A stretch of 64,000 bases of DNA from Gemmatimonadales bacterium UBA2975 (lineage in GTDB: Bacteria; Gemmatimonadota; Gemmatimonadetes; Longimicrobiales; Gaopeijiaceae). Shown here in pieces: positions 26,389-35,490 of this stretch. Position 1 is the stretch's first letter. Each line of letters begins with the position of its first letter. A model generated the notes under the pieces. That model ran no database searches. It was not told where the DNA came from and saw only the letters and a program-made list of their open reading frames with translations. The DNA is taken from positions 134,009-198,008 of the forward strand of contig DEAT01000022.1 of NCBI GenBank assembly GCA_002348265.1, written 5' to 3'. Both the position numbers and the translations under genes were made by a program.

Positions 26389-26781
26389 TCAGCCGATGAT
26401 GGGGCGACCTATCGCCATGATACCAGCCGCTAGACATGCCAGCACAACAAGAGTCCCTATGAGGTGCGGAGTGAAGCTTTGGGCTTCAGGGGGGCGCCGC
26501 TTCATTACCCCGTGCACCACATGGGCTGTCACCACAGCAAGGACCATCATCATGATGTGTCCGGTGAGCTGAGGATAGAAATTGTCAGTGAAGATCACCA
26601 CCAATAGCCCTAACAGGGCGGTTAGATCGACGACCCCAGTGAAGATCCCAGAGAGTATGCGCATACTTTTCCCATACTGACTCTTGGTTGCTAGCCCGTA
26701 AGCGGCATACGCAATAACAATGACGCCTGTTAACAGGACTAGATATCGGAAGCCGGAATGAGCGTGTAGAAGCATGGTCAA
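26389..26781 (-). CDS. Four-helix integral membrane protein of unknown function
   Basis: A 130-residue protein with four hydrophobic segments (about 10-30, 42-64, 70-92 and 105-127). The opening LLHAHSGFRYLVLLTGVIVI and HIMMMVLAVVTAHVVHGVMKR place several histidines near helix ends, reminiscent of b-type-cytochrome or heme-handling membrane proteins, but no family is recognised with confidence. It lies 59 bases after the cupredoxin lipoprotein on the same strand and 15 bases before the patatin start, so it may belong to the same transcript. Confidence 0.65.
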   Translation of the reverse strand: MTMLLHAHSGFRYLVLLTGVIVIAYAAYGLATKSQYGKSMRILSGIFTGVVDLTALLGLLVVIFTDNFYPQLTGHIMMMVLAVVTAHVVHGVMKRRPPEAQSFTPHLIGTLVVLACLAAGIMAIGRPIIG

Positions 26782-26840
26782 TTGGTTAGTTGGGGAAATA
26801 CTTAATCGCTTAGGTTGTGCGCTAATATTTTTGAGAACAT

Positions 26841-27503
26841 CTACCCTGAAATTTCAAGATTGATGCTGGTGAGACCGGGACCGATCTCGACGGAGCGCGG
26901 TGCCTGGAAACCGCTTGCGGCGGTCCAAAGTTGCAGTGTGTATGTGCCTACGGGCACCGAGTCGAGAGCGAAGCTCCCGTCAGTCTGGGCGAAGACCGAG
27001 TGCGTTGCCTCGGATACGAAGATGAAAGCCGTCATGCCGGGATGCATGTCACAGATTACGTCGTAACCGCCCGCAGCCAAGAGTTGAACCACTAGTTGTT
27101 CGCCCGGATTGGCATCCGCATCGATAACGTCGATTGTATCACCGAACGCACGAAGACGCACATTATGGGAAAGATCGGACTCACTGTTCGTGAAGGTGAT
27201 AGGATCACCTTTGTCTGCTAGCAGATACCTAGGCGAAAAGGTTAGACCGAATTGGTCAATAGTGAATAGCGACGCTGTTTTTTCGATCTCCGGCGAGGCT
27301 CCTGCTGGAGAAAGCATGATCACGCTGGGTACACCACCTGATGCAGCCGGACTCTGACCGTGCACCCCTTGCATAGGCAGTGTCTCGATGGCATCCCCAG
27401 AGGTAGGGGCCCCTGAGGGTGGCATTTCGAAATCGCAGGCGGTTAGCATGACAAATATGCTTGGGACGATCAGCGTGCGTTGGAGGCGTTGCTGAGGTCT
27501 CAT
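26841..27503 (-). CDS. Cupredoxin-like lipoprotein with a carboxypeptidase-regulatory-like C-terminal domain
   Basis: A 220-residue protein. The N-terminus is a lipoprotein signal (VPSIFVMLTAC, lipidated Cys about residue 23). Residues about 75-155 have a cupredoxin plan with a type-1 copper ligand set: His in DLSHNVRL, then Cys, His and Met in VICDMHPGMTAF. The last 60 residues (TDGSFALDSVPVGTYTLQLW) look like a CarboxypepD_reg/PEGA beta-sandwich, often used for surface binding. It is probably an envelope-anchored copper electron carrier or copper binder. It starts 9 bases after the large BNR protein gene and is likely cotranscribed with it. Confidence 0.78.
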   Translation of the reverse strand: MRPQQRLQRTLIVPSIFVMLTACDFEMPPSGAPTSGDAIETLPMQGVHGQSPAASGGVPSVIMLSPAGASPEIEKTASLFTIDQFGLTFSPRYLLADKGDPITFTNSESDLSHNVRLRAFGDTIDVIDADANPGEQLVVQLLAAGGYDVICDMHPGMTAFIFVSEATHSVFAQTDGSFALDSVPVGTYTLQLWTAASGFQAPRSVEIGPGLTSINLEISG

Positions 27504-27512
27504 GGTGTCTCT

Positions 27513-30500
27513 TTATCTTGGGTCTTCTCGCAGCTCACCAATCGCTTGGCTGAGTAACTCCTGTGCGTCTAGGAGCTGCTTTCGCTGAGTCTGAGTTGGA
27601 GGATAGAGGCTGCCCGGACGGACTCCGCCACCATTTAGTGCTCCGTATACCTGCTGTGCGAGGCGACGTGCCGTGCGCAGCATCTCGCCAGGGGTACGGG
27701 GTGAGCCTGTTGGGTTACGAAAGCCGGAGTCACCTCTTGTCGAGTTTAAGTCGAAGTCTCTCATCGTCCGAGAGATCCGAGTCGTGAGAGCGATTGCATC
27801 GAGCATGAAGCGCTCCCGGTCCTCGTACATTTGTTGCGTCAGCATTGGCATCTCGGGATCACCACGGACTTCGACAACGTTTTTTGCATTTTGGTCGCCT
27901 GCCTGAATAGAGACTGTATACGTCCCTGGTGATACCCAGGGACCCCATGCCTCGATTGAGCGGGCTAGAACAGGACTGTTGTGCCTACTCCATTGGCCTG
28001 CGACATCAGGCCCGCCATGCCTGAGATCCCAGTGTACCCGGTGAGTGCCAGCGCTGCCCGGGACGGTCAGTTCTCGCACCAGGGTTCCGTCCGCTGCTTG
28101 GACCCTCATTGTCGCCCCATTTGTCGCGTTTATAAGTCTGTAGGTTACCTCAACTCCATCGACTGGGTTTGTCCCAGCGTATTTGTCTTGCCCTCTGTAA
28201 GACGTGTCCTTTTTCCAGAGCTTGATCGTCCCATTGGGGATCGAGAAGACTGTCACTGGATTGGTAGCGTCACTCCACTCAGCTATAGCGCGCGTATCGT
28301 CTAGGATCCACACACCTTGACCGTGTGACCCAATCACAAGGTCTTTCTCGCGAGGGTGGATCACCATGTCGTCGTAGTTCGTTGTTGGCAGGTTGGGCAC
28401 TCGAGCCCAATTCTCTCCTGCGTCCGTGCTGACCAGGACGTGGTGTTCGGTGCCTACGAAGAGGGTACTGGGGTTGTCTGGGTGCTCCACGAGCACATTG
28501 ACGGAACCCATCTCGGGCAGGTTCGCGTGCAGCGGTTCCCACGATGAACCGAAGTCATGTGTCCTGTACACGTACGGGCGGAAGTCACCGTCACGGTGTG
28601 CGTCAAAGGTAGCGTATGCGGTCCCTGCACTAGTGAATGACGCTACGATCCGACTGACGTACGTGCCGTCGGCAAGCCCCGGCACGTTACTCGATACCTC
28701 GGCCCAAGTGGTACCACCGTTGCGACTCACTTGCAGGTTGCCGTCATCAAAGCCAACCCAGAGCACGTCAATATCGAGCGGTGATTCGTCGAGTGTGACT
28801 GCCTCTCCGAAGGAACTGGTTCCGTCGTTTCGTGAGATCGTTATGTCTGCACCTAGAACATCCATGATCTGAAGAGTGTCCCGGTCTACTTGTCGACTCA
28901 TGTCCTCGCTTGTTGACCAAGAGCCTCCTCGGTCTTCTGAAACGAAGAGGCTGTTGCCGGCGACGTAGAGCCGATCCGAGTCATGCTGAGAAAGCATCAT
29001 CGGTGATGTCCAGTCGAAACGGTATCTTTGGCCAACAGGAGGCTCCGGTGAGATGTCTAGCATGTCGCCAGTTTGTGTGTCGTACCGGAAGTAGTTCCCG
29101 CCGTTTGAGCTACCGTAGCTGTAGCGGGCATCGTTTGGGTCGGCCTGCCAAAACATGCCGTCACCGAATCCGTTCTGCATCCAGTCGTCGTTGAGGATAC
29201 CTGCCCATCGACGCGTTTCTGAGGGGCCGAAAAAGGAGTGGTTGTCCTGGAGTCCCCCATAGACCCAGTAAGGGTCACGCATGTCCACACCGATCGCATA
29301 GAATTGCGAGATTGGAAAATTATTGAGCTTTCGGAAGTTGATTCCGCGATCGTAGCTCTCATGAAGCCCCGCGTCGCCTGCGAGGAAGAGGTGCTCTGGA
29401 TCGGAAGGGTTGATCCATAGTGAGTGGTGATCAGCGTGGATTCCTACGTCGTAGGTCGGGGCCAGAGCGATTTGGCTAAACGTTTCACCGCCGTCGTCAC
29501 TGAAGTACGATCGGGTCGCGAGTGTGTACACGCGCTTGTCATCGTTCGGGTCGATGAAGATGTGCGAGTAGTACATCGGCCGAATATTCTGCTGATTGAC
29601 CCGTTTCCACGATAGACCTGCGTCTTCGGACCGGTAGACTCCTGATTGATTGTCTTCGGCTTCGACGATAGCCATGACGACGTCAGGGTTCGATTCAGCA
29701 ACAGCAACTCCTATCCGTCCTAGGTCACCCTCGGGAAGCCCTGAGCCGAGGCGTGTCCAGTTTTGACCGCCGTCTGTCGATTTCCATATGCCACTGCCTG
29801 GGCCGCCTCCGTTGAAGCCCCAGGCGCGCCGGAGCCTTTGGTAGGTCGCGGCGTAAATGGTGTTGGGATTCCGCGGGTCCATAGCCATATCGATCACACC
29901 AGAGAACTGATCTACGAAGAGAACCTTCTCCCAGTTTTGGCCACCGTCGGTGCTCTTGAAGACCCCACGATGTTCTGATCCTGCCCAAAGATTCCCTACT
30001 GCGCCTAAGTACACGATGTCGGGATTTGTAGGGTGAATCACGATTCGACCGGTGTGCCTGGTTTGCTCCAGCCCGAGGTGTATCCAGGTGTCACCTCCAT
30101 CATTGGAGCGGTATATACCGTTCCCGTATGAGGACGACTGCCGGTTTTGTTGTTCGCCAGTCCCAGCGTAAATGATCTCAGGATCCGATCGTGAGATGGC
30201 TATGTCCCCAAAGGTACTGACAGGTTTGTCGGCAAATACGTTTACCCATGTCTGCCCTCGGTTGGTGGACTTCCATAGCCCTCCGGAAGCCGTACCGACG
30301 AAGACGGTAGAGGGATCGGTAGGGAGCGCCTCTACGTCGTGGATCCGACCTCCGGTGACCGCTGGTCCTATCGATCGCGGATACATGGATGACATCACTT
30401 CTGTTGTAATTGCAGCTTGGCCGCTCAAGGATGCAGCAGTTAACGGCGACAGGAACGTCCACGAAAAGAAGAAGATGGTGCTAGCGTGTCGTCGGTACTT

Positions 30501-30539
30501 ATTTCTTTTAGGTGCGGGTATAGCTGACTTTTTCGTCAC
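27513..30539 (-). CDS. Large secreted BNR/Asp-box beta-propeller protein (sortilin/VPS10-like)
   Basis: A 1008-residue protein with an N-terminal basic stretch and hydrophobic signal (about 20-42). It carries many Asp-box repeats (SxDxGxTW): STNRGQTWVNVF, SNDGGDTWIHLG, STDGGQNWEKVL, SEDAGLSWKRVN, STDAGENWARVP. The order fits two BNR propellers, residues about 60-420 and 450-780, as in sortilin-like proteins. A beta-sandwich (GTHRVHWDLRHGGP) and a helical C-terminal tail follow, as in related proteins of Gemmatimonadota and Acidobacteriota. Some relatives are called glycosyl hydrolases, but no catalytic residues can be named. It is the first gene of a likely unit with the cupredoxin lipoprotein. 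Confidence 0.85.
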   Translation of the reverse strand: MTKKSAIPAPKRNKYRRHASTIFFFSWTFLSPLTAASLSGQAAITTEVMSSMYPRSIGPAVTGGRIHDVEALPTDPSTVFVGTASGGLWKSTNRGQTWVNVFADKPVSTFGDIAISRSDPEIIYAGTGEQQNRQSSSYGNGIYRSNDGGDTWIHLGLEQTRHTGRIVIHPTNPDIVYLGAVGNLWAGSEHRGVFKSTDGGQNWEKVLFVDQFSGVIDMAMDPRNPNTIYAATYQRLRRAWGFNGGGPGSGIWKSTDGGQNWTRLGSGLPEGDLGRIGVAVAESNPDVVMAIVEAEDNQSGVYRSEDAGLSWKRVNQQNIRPMYYSHIFIDPNDDKRVYTLATRSYFSDDGGETFSQIALAPTYDVGIHADHHSLWINPSDPEHLFLAGDAGLHESYDRGINFRKLNNFPISQFYAIGVDMRDPYWVYGGLQDNHSFFGPSETRRWAGILNDDWMQNGFGDGMFWQADPNDARYSYGSSNGGNYFRYDTQTGDMLDISPEPPVGQRYRFDWTSPMMLSQHDSDRLYVAGNSLFVSEDRGGSWSTSEDMSRQVDRDTLQIMDVLGADITISRNDGTSSFGEAVTLDESPLDIDVLWVGFDDGNLQVSRNGGTTWAEVSSNVPGLADGTYVSRIVASFTSAGTAYATFDAHRDGDFRPYVYRTHDFGSSWEPLHANLPEMGSVNVLVEHPDNPSTLFVGTEHHVLVSTDAGENWARVPNLPTTNYDDMVIHPREKDLVIGSHGQGVWILDDTRAIAEWSDATNPVTVFSIPNGTIKLWKKDTSYRGQDKYAGTNPVDGVEVTYRLINATNGATMRVQAADGTLVRELTVPGSAGTHRVHWDLRHGGPDVAGQWSRHNSPVLARSIEAWGPWVSPGTYTVSIQAGDQNAKNVVEVRGDPEMPMLTQQMYEDRERFMLDAIALTTRISRTMRDFDLNSTRGDSGFRNPTGSPRTPGEMLRTARRLAQQVYGALNGGGVRPGSLYPPTQTQRKQLLDAQELLSQAIGELREDPR

Positions 30540-30579
30540 GGGACTGCCTCTTATCCTTTAAAACATTTTGGTTTACGGT

Positions 30580-31335
30580 CTAGCTTGCCTCTAAGGCTTC
30601 GCGGACGACCTCGATAACACCCTGGTCCATGTCTTTGGCCCCAATCATCCAATGCAGATAGTCCGGTGCTTCGGCTGCAACCTCCTGAAGAGGACGGCCT
30701 CGGTATTTTCCTCTCCTGAAGACACGCCCTTCTTCCTCAGGGCTGAACCAGCGTTCTAGCTCAGTGCTTGCACAGTATGAGTGCAAACCATCGATGCTAC
30801 GAGGGAGATGCGAATAGCGCTCTATTTGTGCCCCTAGCACCGCTGCCGAGGTCCTAATGTCACCCAATGCCTCATGCGCGTCCTCGTGCTCACGGCCTAG
30901 ATAAAAACGAGCTGCGGCTGAGAGATCTCTTGGTTCTTCCTTGTGAAAGATGTTCATCATGTCGACGACACGGCGTCCCTCCATTGAGAAGGTCACGCCA
31001 CAGCGCTTGAATTCCTCGATAAGCATTGGTATGTCGAAATTGCGAACATTGAACCCAGCTAAATCGCAGCCAGACAGGGTTTCTTCAAGAGAACGGGCTA
31101 CTCGACAGAACTCAACTTCGTTCTCTACGTCTTGATCTGTGATTTTGTGGACAGCTGTTGCCGCTGCAGGAATCGGGATTCCTGGGTTGAACCTCCGCTC
31201 GCGCTCTATAACATCTCCCCGCGGCGTCCACTTTATGAACGCGATCTCAACGATACGGTCTTTCTTCACGTCGACGCCTGTGGTCTCGAGGTCGAAGAAG
31301 ACCAGGGGCCGATCTAGCTGCAGGGGAAGTTTCAT
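30580..31335 (-). CDS. DnaQ-like 3'-5' exonuclease (DEDDh) with ExoX-type C-terminal motif
   Basis: A 251-residue exonuclease: ExoI motif FFDLETTGVD near residue 14-20, ExoII FNVRNFDIPMLIEE, and ExoIII HEALGDIRTSA with the DEDDh histidine. The C-terminal 50 residues (GKYRGRPLQEVAAEAPDYLHWM) match the small domain often seen at the end of exodeoxyribonuclease X-like proteins. It probably degrades single-stranded DNA from 3' ends in repair, or proofreads. It lies 40 bases before the BNR protein gene on the same strand; no functional link is obvious. Confidence 0.88.
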   Translation of the reverse strand: MKLPLQLDRPLVFFDLETTGVDVKKDRIVEIAFIKWTPRGDVIERERRFNPGIPIPAAATAVHKITDQDVENEVEFCRVARSLEETLSGCDLAGFNVRNFDIPMLIEEFKRCGVTFSMEGRRVVDMMNIFHKEEPRDLSAAARFYLGREHEDAHEALGDIRTSAAVLGAQIERYSHLPRSIDGLHSYCASTELERWFSPEEEGRVFRRGKYRGRPLQEVAAEAPDYLHWMIGAKDMDQGVIEVVREALEAS

Positions 31336-31480
31336 GTGTCGTCGAAGGTAGCTGGCGCTAGCCGATTGAACTACTGAAACGCTAGCTTCGAACGTTCGTG
31401 AAGCGTTCCTGCGAATCGCGCGTTCCCGGGTTTTGGTGTCTTTCGTTTTTCTAGAGATCGTCAGCTACGGCCGAGCCTCC

Positions 31481-34411
31481 CTATGCTGTTGTCTGGGCTT
31501 CTTCGCCGAGCGCTTCAATTATGACCGCGTTCTGTGATTCAGCGTGGCTCGATGTTTTTCCTTCAGCTGGGCTGGCGCGTTCGGGACGGGCTGCGTACGA
31601 GAGCGGCACTTTGCGGGGCACTATGGCTCTTAGCCGTGGCCCGATGAAGGTGAGTGCCCCCATGTTTCGGGGTTCTTCCTGAGCCCAGACGACCTCGGTT
31701 ACGTTGGGGTATAGTTCGAGTAGGGATGCAATCGCCGGAGCTGGGAATGGGTATAGCAACTCGACCCGGCCAATCGCTACGTGATTAGATTTCTTGCGAA
31801 GAGGGTGGCCCTGGATGTCGTAGTATACCTTGCCCGTGCAGAGCACGAGCCTGGTAACGGCAGCTGTATCTTCCACGTCTGGATCGGCGATCACAAGTCT
31901 GAAGCCACCTTTGGTCAATTCGGAAACCTCAGAGGTTGCCATCGGGTGGCGCAGCAGGCTTTTCGGAGTCATCACGATCATGGGGCGCTCCGGACGTCGC
32001 AGTGCCTGGCGCCGAAGCATGTGAAAATACTGTGCGGGCGTAGTGGGGTAAGTGACCCGCATATTGCGTTCCGCACACAGCTGGAGAAATCGCTCAAGTC
32101 GGGCGCTTGAGTGTTCTGGCCCTTGGCCTTCAGCCCCGTGAGGAAGCAGGAGCGAGAGGCGAGAGTACTGACCCCATTTGGTCAGCCCGGATGAGATGAA
32201 CTGGTCGATCATCACTTGGGCGACATTCACGAAATCACCGAACTGGGCTTCCCAGAGCACCACGTCAGTATCAGCTGCTACGGAGTAGCCGTATTCGAAG
32301 CCAATGACTGCCGTTTCAGTCAGGGGTGAGTTGTACGTTTCAAACCGAGCTTCCGACAGATTGTCGAGCGGTACGAACTCCTGACCGGTTTCCGCGTCGT
32401 GCAGCACCACGTGGCGGTGACTGAATGTCCCCCGCTCTGCATCTTGGCCAGTTAGCCGAACGGGGATCCCTTCCCTGAGCAGGCTACCGAAGGCGAGCGC
32501 TTCCGCGTGACCCCAATCCAAAGATAGGTCAATCGAGAAGGTTTCTTTGCGCTTTCCTAGCTGGCGCCAGAGTTTTGGGTGAGGTGTGAAGCCTTCCGGG
32601 AGATCTACAGTCGCAGCATTGACTTCTTCAAGGACCTTAAGCGCCACTCCCGTTGTTTCAGGGACGACTGGGATTTCTCGTTCTGCATCAGGTGTGTCGT
32701 CCTCTGCTGGATCGAAGTCACGCACATTATCCTGTACATCGCGTAGATTCTGTGTGATCTCTTTTTGTATCGCTTGAATGTCGTCGGAAGTGATCACACC
32801 ATCTGCGATCAGTCGTTCAGAATAGATTTGACTGACTGTCGGGTGTGCGCTGATGGATCTGTACTTCACTGGCTGAGTGTAGGCAGGTTCGTCCCCTTCA
32901 TTGTGTCCGTGGCGTCGATAACCAACGAGGTCGATTACAAAGTCCTCGTGAAACTCGCGACGGTAAGCCATACCAAGCCTTACTGCGGCGAGACAAGCCT
33001 CGGGGTCGTCCGCGTTAACGTGAATTATTGGGATGCCATAGCCCTTTGCCAGATCGCTCGAATAGAGCGTGGAGCGTCCCTCCATCGGATCGGTTGTAAA
33101 GCCAATCTGGTTGTTCACGATGATGTGGACTGTTCCGCCCACTCTATATCCCTTAAGTCGAGCCATGTTAAGGGTTTCAGCAACAACACCTTCTGCTGCG
33201 AATGCTGCGTCGCCATGCATCAACACGGGAACAACCGAGTCGTAGTCGACAGTCGACGCGCCCGCCACCTGGTCGGACTGCTTAGCTCTGGTCATACCAA
33301 TAACAACAGGGTTTACGAACTCTAAGTGACTCGGGTTTGGGGCAAGCGTGACCCGCACTTTTCCGCCGCCATCCACATCTCTAGTACCACGAGCGCCGTG
33401 ATGGTATTTCACATCACCCGTTCCTGCGACGTCTAGCTGTCCGCCCTTGAATGATGGGCCCTCAAACTCAGCGAGGAGTTCCCCATATGAGACACCCACC
33501 GTATGGGTCAGGACATTGAGGCGGCCCCTGTGAGCCATGCCGAGGACTACTTCCGCACCACCACCTCTCGCAGTTTCTTCAATGACCAGGTCGAGCATAG
33601 GGACTAGGGTGTCATTGCCCTCAAGGCTAAATCGCTTCTGACCCAGATATGTCTTGTGAAGAAATTGCTCAAGGCCCTCCGCTTCGCAAATTCTACGGAG
33701 AAGGTTCTTCCTCTGTGCTGCACTTTGTTTGGGCAAGTGATTTCCAGCTTCGACCTGTCTCCATAGCCAGTCGACTTTTACATGATCATCAAGGTGTTCG
33801 AACTCATAGCCGATCGATCCGGCATAGATGTCACCCAGATCGTTGAGAGCATCTGCGACGGATCGATCTCCGTTTTCATCGGGTAGGATTAATGAAGCGG
33901 GTAGCTTACCGAGTTCCTCAGCCGACGTCCCAAAGAATGCTGGAGAAAGCTGCGGATGTCCCGGAGGTTCAGACCCGAGAGGATCGATAATTGCTAAACG
34001 ATGTCCGTGGTCGCGAAATGCTTGCACAAGTGCGGTGGCCCGAGAGACAGCAGGTAAGAGCCCAACGAGCGCTCGTGCGTTTTCATCTAGGCTCTCTGCT
34101 GCCGGCCCCGACGGGGTTGCGGAGGCAGAAGGCGTACTTTGGGCCTTAGAAGGCGCAGAAGCGGGCTCTGCCTCTAGGCCTTTTGCTACCTCCGTGTGCG
34201 CATTTGAGTTTGTGAGTTGTTCTGGAGCTAGAAGACCTGTTGGGATAGCGACGTCGCCGTCTCTCTCAAATAGTTGACGCCATTCTTTGGGCACAGCGTC
34301 TGGATTTCGAGCGTACTGCTCGAAAATCGCCTGAGCGTAGGCGGCGTTTTGGCTATCGAAAAGGGTGTCGTCCTGCACGTTTTGCCGGGCCCTGATTGAT
34401 GAGGAACGCAT
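31481..34411 (-). CDS. sucA: 2-oxoglutarate dehydrogenase E1 component
   Basis: A 976-residue E1o. It has the N-terminal E1 assembly motif (NAAYAQAIFEQYARNPDAVP), a Pro/Ala/Ser-rich linker (about 75-105), the HRGRLNVL thiamine-diphosphate entry motif (GMAHRGRLNVLTHTVG), GDAAFAAEGVVAETLNMA, NNQIGFTTDP, and the transketolase-like second half (FEYGYSVAAD, WAQEEPRNMGAL). With E2 and E3 it decarboxylates 2-oxoglutarate in the TCA cycle. No sucB or lpd follows in this window. The gene diverges from the laccase-domain gene across about 100 bases. The start gives MRSSSIRARQNVQ, a plausible short leader. Confidence 0.95.
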   Translation of the reverse strand: MRSSSIRARQNVQDDTLFDSQNAAYAQAIFEQYARNPDAVPKEWRQLFERDGDVAIPTGLLAPEQLTNSNAHTEVAKGLEAEPASAPSKAQSTPSASATPSGPAAESLDENARALVGLLPAVSRATALVQAFRDHGHRLAIIDPLGSEPPGHPQLSPAFFGTSAEELGKLPASLILPDENGDRSVADALNDLGDIYAGSIGYEFEHLDDHVKVDWLWRQVEAGNHLPKQSAAQRKNLLRRICEAEGLEQFLHKTYLGQKRFSLEGNDTLVPMLDLVIEETARGGGAEVVLGMAHRGRLNVLTHTVGVSYGELLAEFEGPSFKGGQLDVAGTGDVKYHHGARGTRDVDGGGKVRVTLAPNPSHLEFVNPVVIGMTRAKQSDQVAGASTVDYDSVVPVLMHGDAAFAAEGVVAETLNMARLKGYRVGGTVHIIVNNQIGFTTDPMEGRSTLYSSDLAKGYGIPIIHVNADDPEACLAAVRLGMAYRREFHEDFVIDLVGYRRHGHNEGDEPAYTQPVKYRSISAHPTVSQIYSERLIADGVITSDDIQAIQKEITQNLRDVQDNVRDFDPAEDDTPDAEREIPVVPETTGVALKVLEEVNAATVDLPEGFTPHPKLWRQLGKRKETFSIDLSLDWGHAEALAFGSLLREGIPVRLTGQDAERGTFSHRHVVLHDAETGQEFVPLDNLSEARFETYNSPLTETAVIGFEYGYSVAADTDVVLWEAQFGDFVNVAQVMIDQFISSGLTKWGQYSRLSLLLPHGAEGQGPEHSSARLERFLQLCAERNMRVTYPTTPAQYFHMLRRQALRRPERPMIVMTPKSLLRHPMATSEVSELTKGGFRLVIADPDVEDTAAVTRLVLCTGKVYYDIQGHPLRKKSNHVAIGRVELLYPFPAPAIASLLELYPNVTEVVWAQEEPRNMGALTFIGPRLRAIVPRKVPLSYAARPERASPAEGKTSSHAESQNAVIIEALGEEAQTTA

Positions 34412-34512
34412 TCGTCATCGGCGACAGATAAGCTACCGTATTTCCCTTATAGTATGGAGACGGTTCGATCTTGTCTCTACGCTCGCTCAATATACACCCC
34501 CATTTTACGCGC

Positions 34513-35286
34513 ATGGATTGTGTCCGAATTGTCACCGAGTTTACTGAATCAGAAATCTCTGCGCTTGTGCACCCAGAGTGGTTTGAGGCGTTTCCATGGC
34601 TTTTGCAAGGCACGACTACGCGAGGCTCAGCCGGTGCCCCGCCATTTGACTTCGGTCTTTTCGGAGAGACTAGCAGACCGCGAGAAGCACGGGAACGATG
34701 GAGTACGCTCCAACAGAGGCTCGGTGCTCGAGGAGTTGTGTATTCGCAACAGGTTCACGGGGCGGATGTTTGCGAGTACGAAGAGCACTCAAGTGGAATC
34801 AGTGGACTAGAGCTTGTAGATCCTTGTGATGGGCATGTCACTTCTACACCGGGACTTCTTCTTGCCGTCACTGCAGCCGATTGTGTGCCGGTTTTCGTGA
34901 TCGATCCGGAGCGAAGGGCTGTAGCAGTTCTGCACGCCGGATGGCGCGGTGCGGCTGCGGGTGTGATCGAGTCTGGTGTAAAGAAAATGGCTTCGGCTTT
35001 TGCGAGCCGGGCAGAGGATCTCAGGCTACATATGGGTCCTGCGATTTGCGGTACGTGCTACGAGGTTGGTCCTGAGGTGTTTGCAGCGCTGCGGGAACCA
35101 GTCCCGGATCGTCCTGCACCCATCGATCTCCGACATGTGCTGGCAGAGCATGCGGTGCGGTTGGGGGTGAGTAGAGCCGCAGTCACTATCTCAGCACACT
35201 GCACAATATGCACAGAGTCAGGCTTGTTTTCGCATCGAAAAGGGCACAGGGAGCGCCAAGTTGGATACATCGGAGTTCTGGACTGA
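34513..35286 (+). CDS. pgeF: Peptidoglycan editing factor PgeF / laccase-domain (YfiH) protein
   Basis: About 257 residues of the YfiH/DUF152 family, with the metal-site motifs QVHGADV, TAADCVPVFVIDPERR, VLHAGWRGAAAG and GPAICGTCYEVGPEV in the expected order. PgeF removes mis-incorporated amino acids (such as L-Ser) from UDP-MurNAc peptide precursors; some relatives act as purine nucleoside phosphorylases. It is cytosolic. ATG 34513 is chosen for codon and family length; a TTG at 34471 would add 14 residues. The C-terminus SHRKGHRERQVGYIGVLD is also typical. Confidence 0.88.
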   Translation: MDCVRIVTEFTESEISALVHPEWFEAFPWLLQGTTTRGSAGAPPFDFGLFGETSRPREARERWSTLQQRLGARGVVYSQQVHGADVCEYEEHSSGISGLELVDPCDGHVTSTPGLLLAVTAADCVPVFVIDPERRAVAVLHAGWRGAAAGVIESGVKKMASAFASRAEDLRLHMGPAICGTCYEVGPEVFAALREPVPDRPAPIDLRHVLAEHAVRLGVSRAAVTISAHCTICTESGLFSHRKGHRERQVGYIGVLD

Positions 35287-35490
35287 TCGGGGGTTCACAG
35301 AGGGTGGGTCTTTGCATGCGATGTGTGCACCATCGTGTCACGGGTAACCGACGAGGGTCGCAGTTTTATCTTTGCAGCCTCGCCATGACTGATCCACGTC
35401 TACGAAAGTATCCGAGCTTGCCCGTCCTTCGTTGCGAGGGCTTCGAGTTAGATGAACAATCCAATGATAAAGGGAGAGAAAACGAATCTC

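Noticed and set aside
32765..33325. Plus-strand ORF of 186 codons inside sucA
   Set aside because: It lies fully antisense to conserved sucA motifs and has no family likeness.
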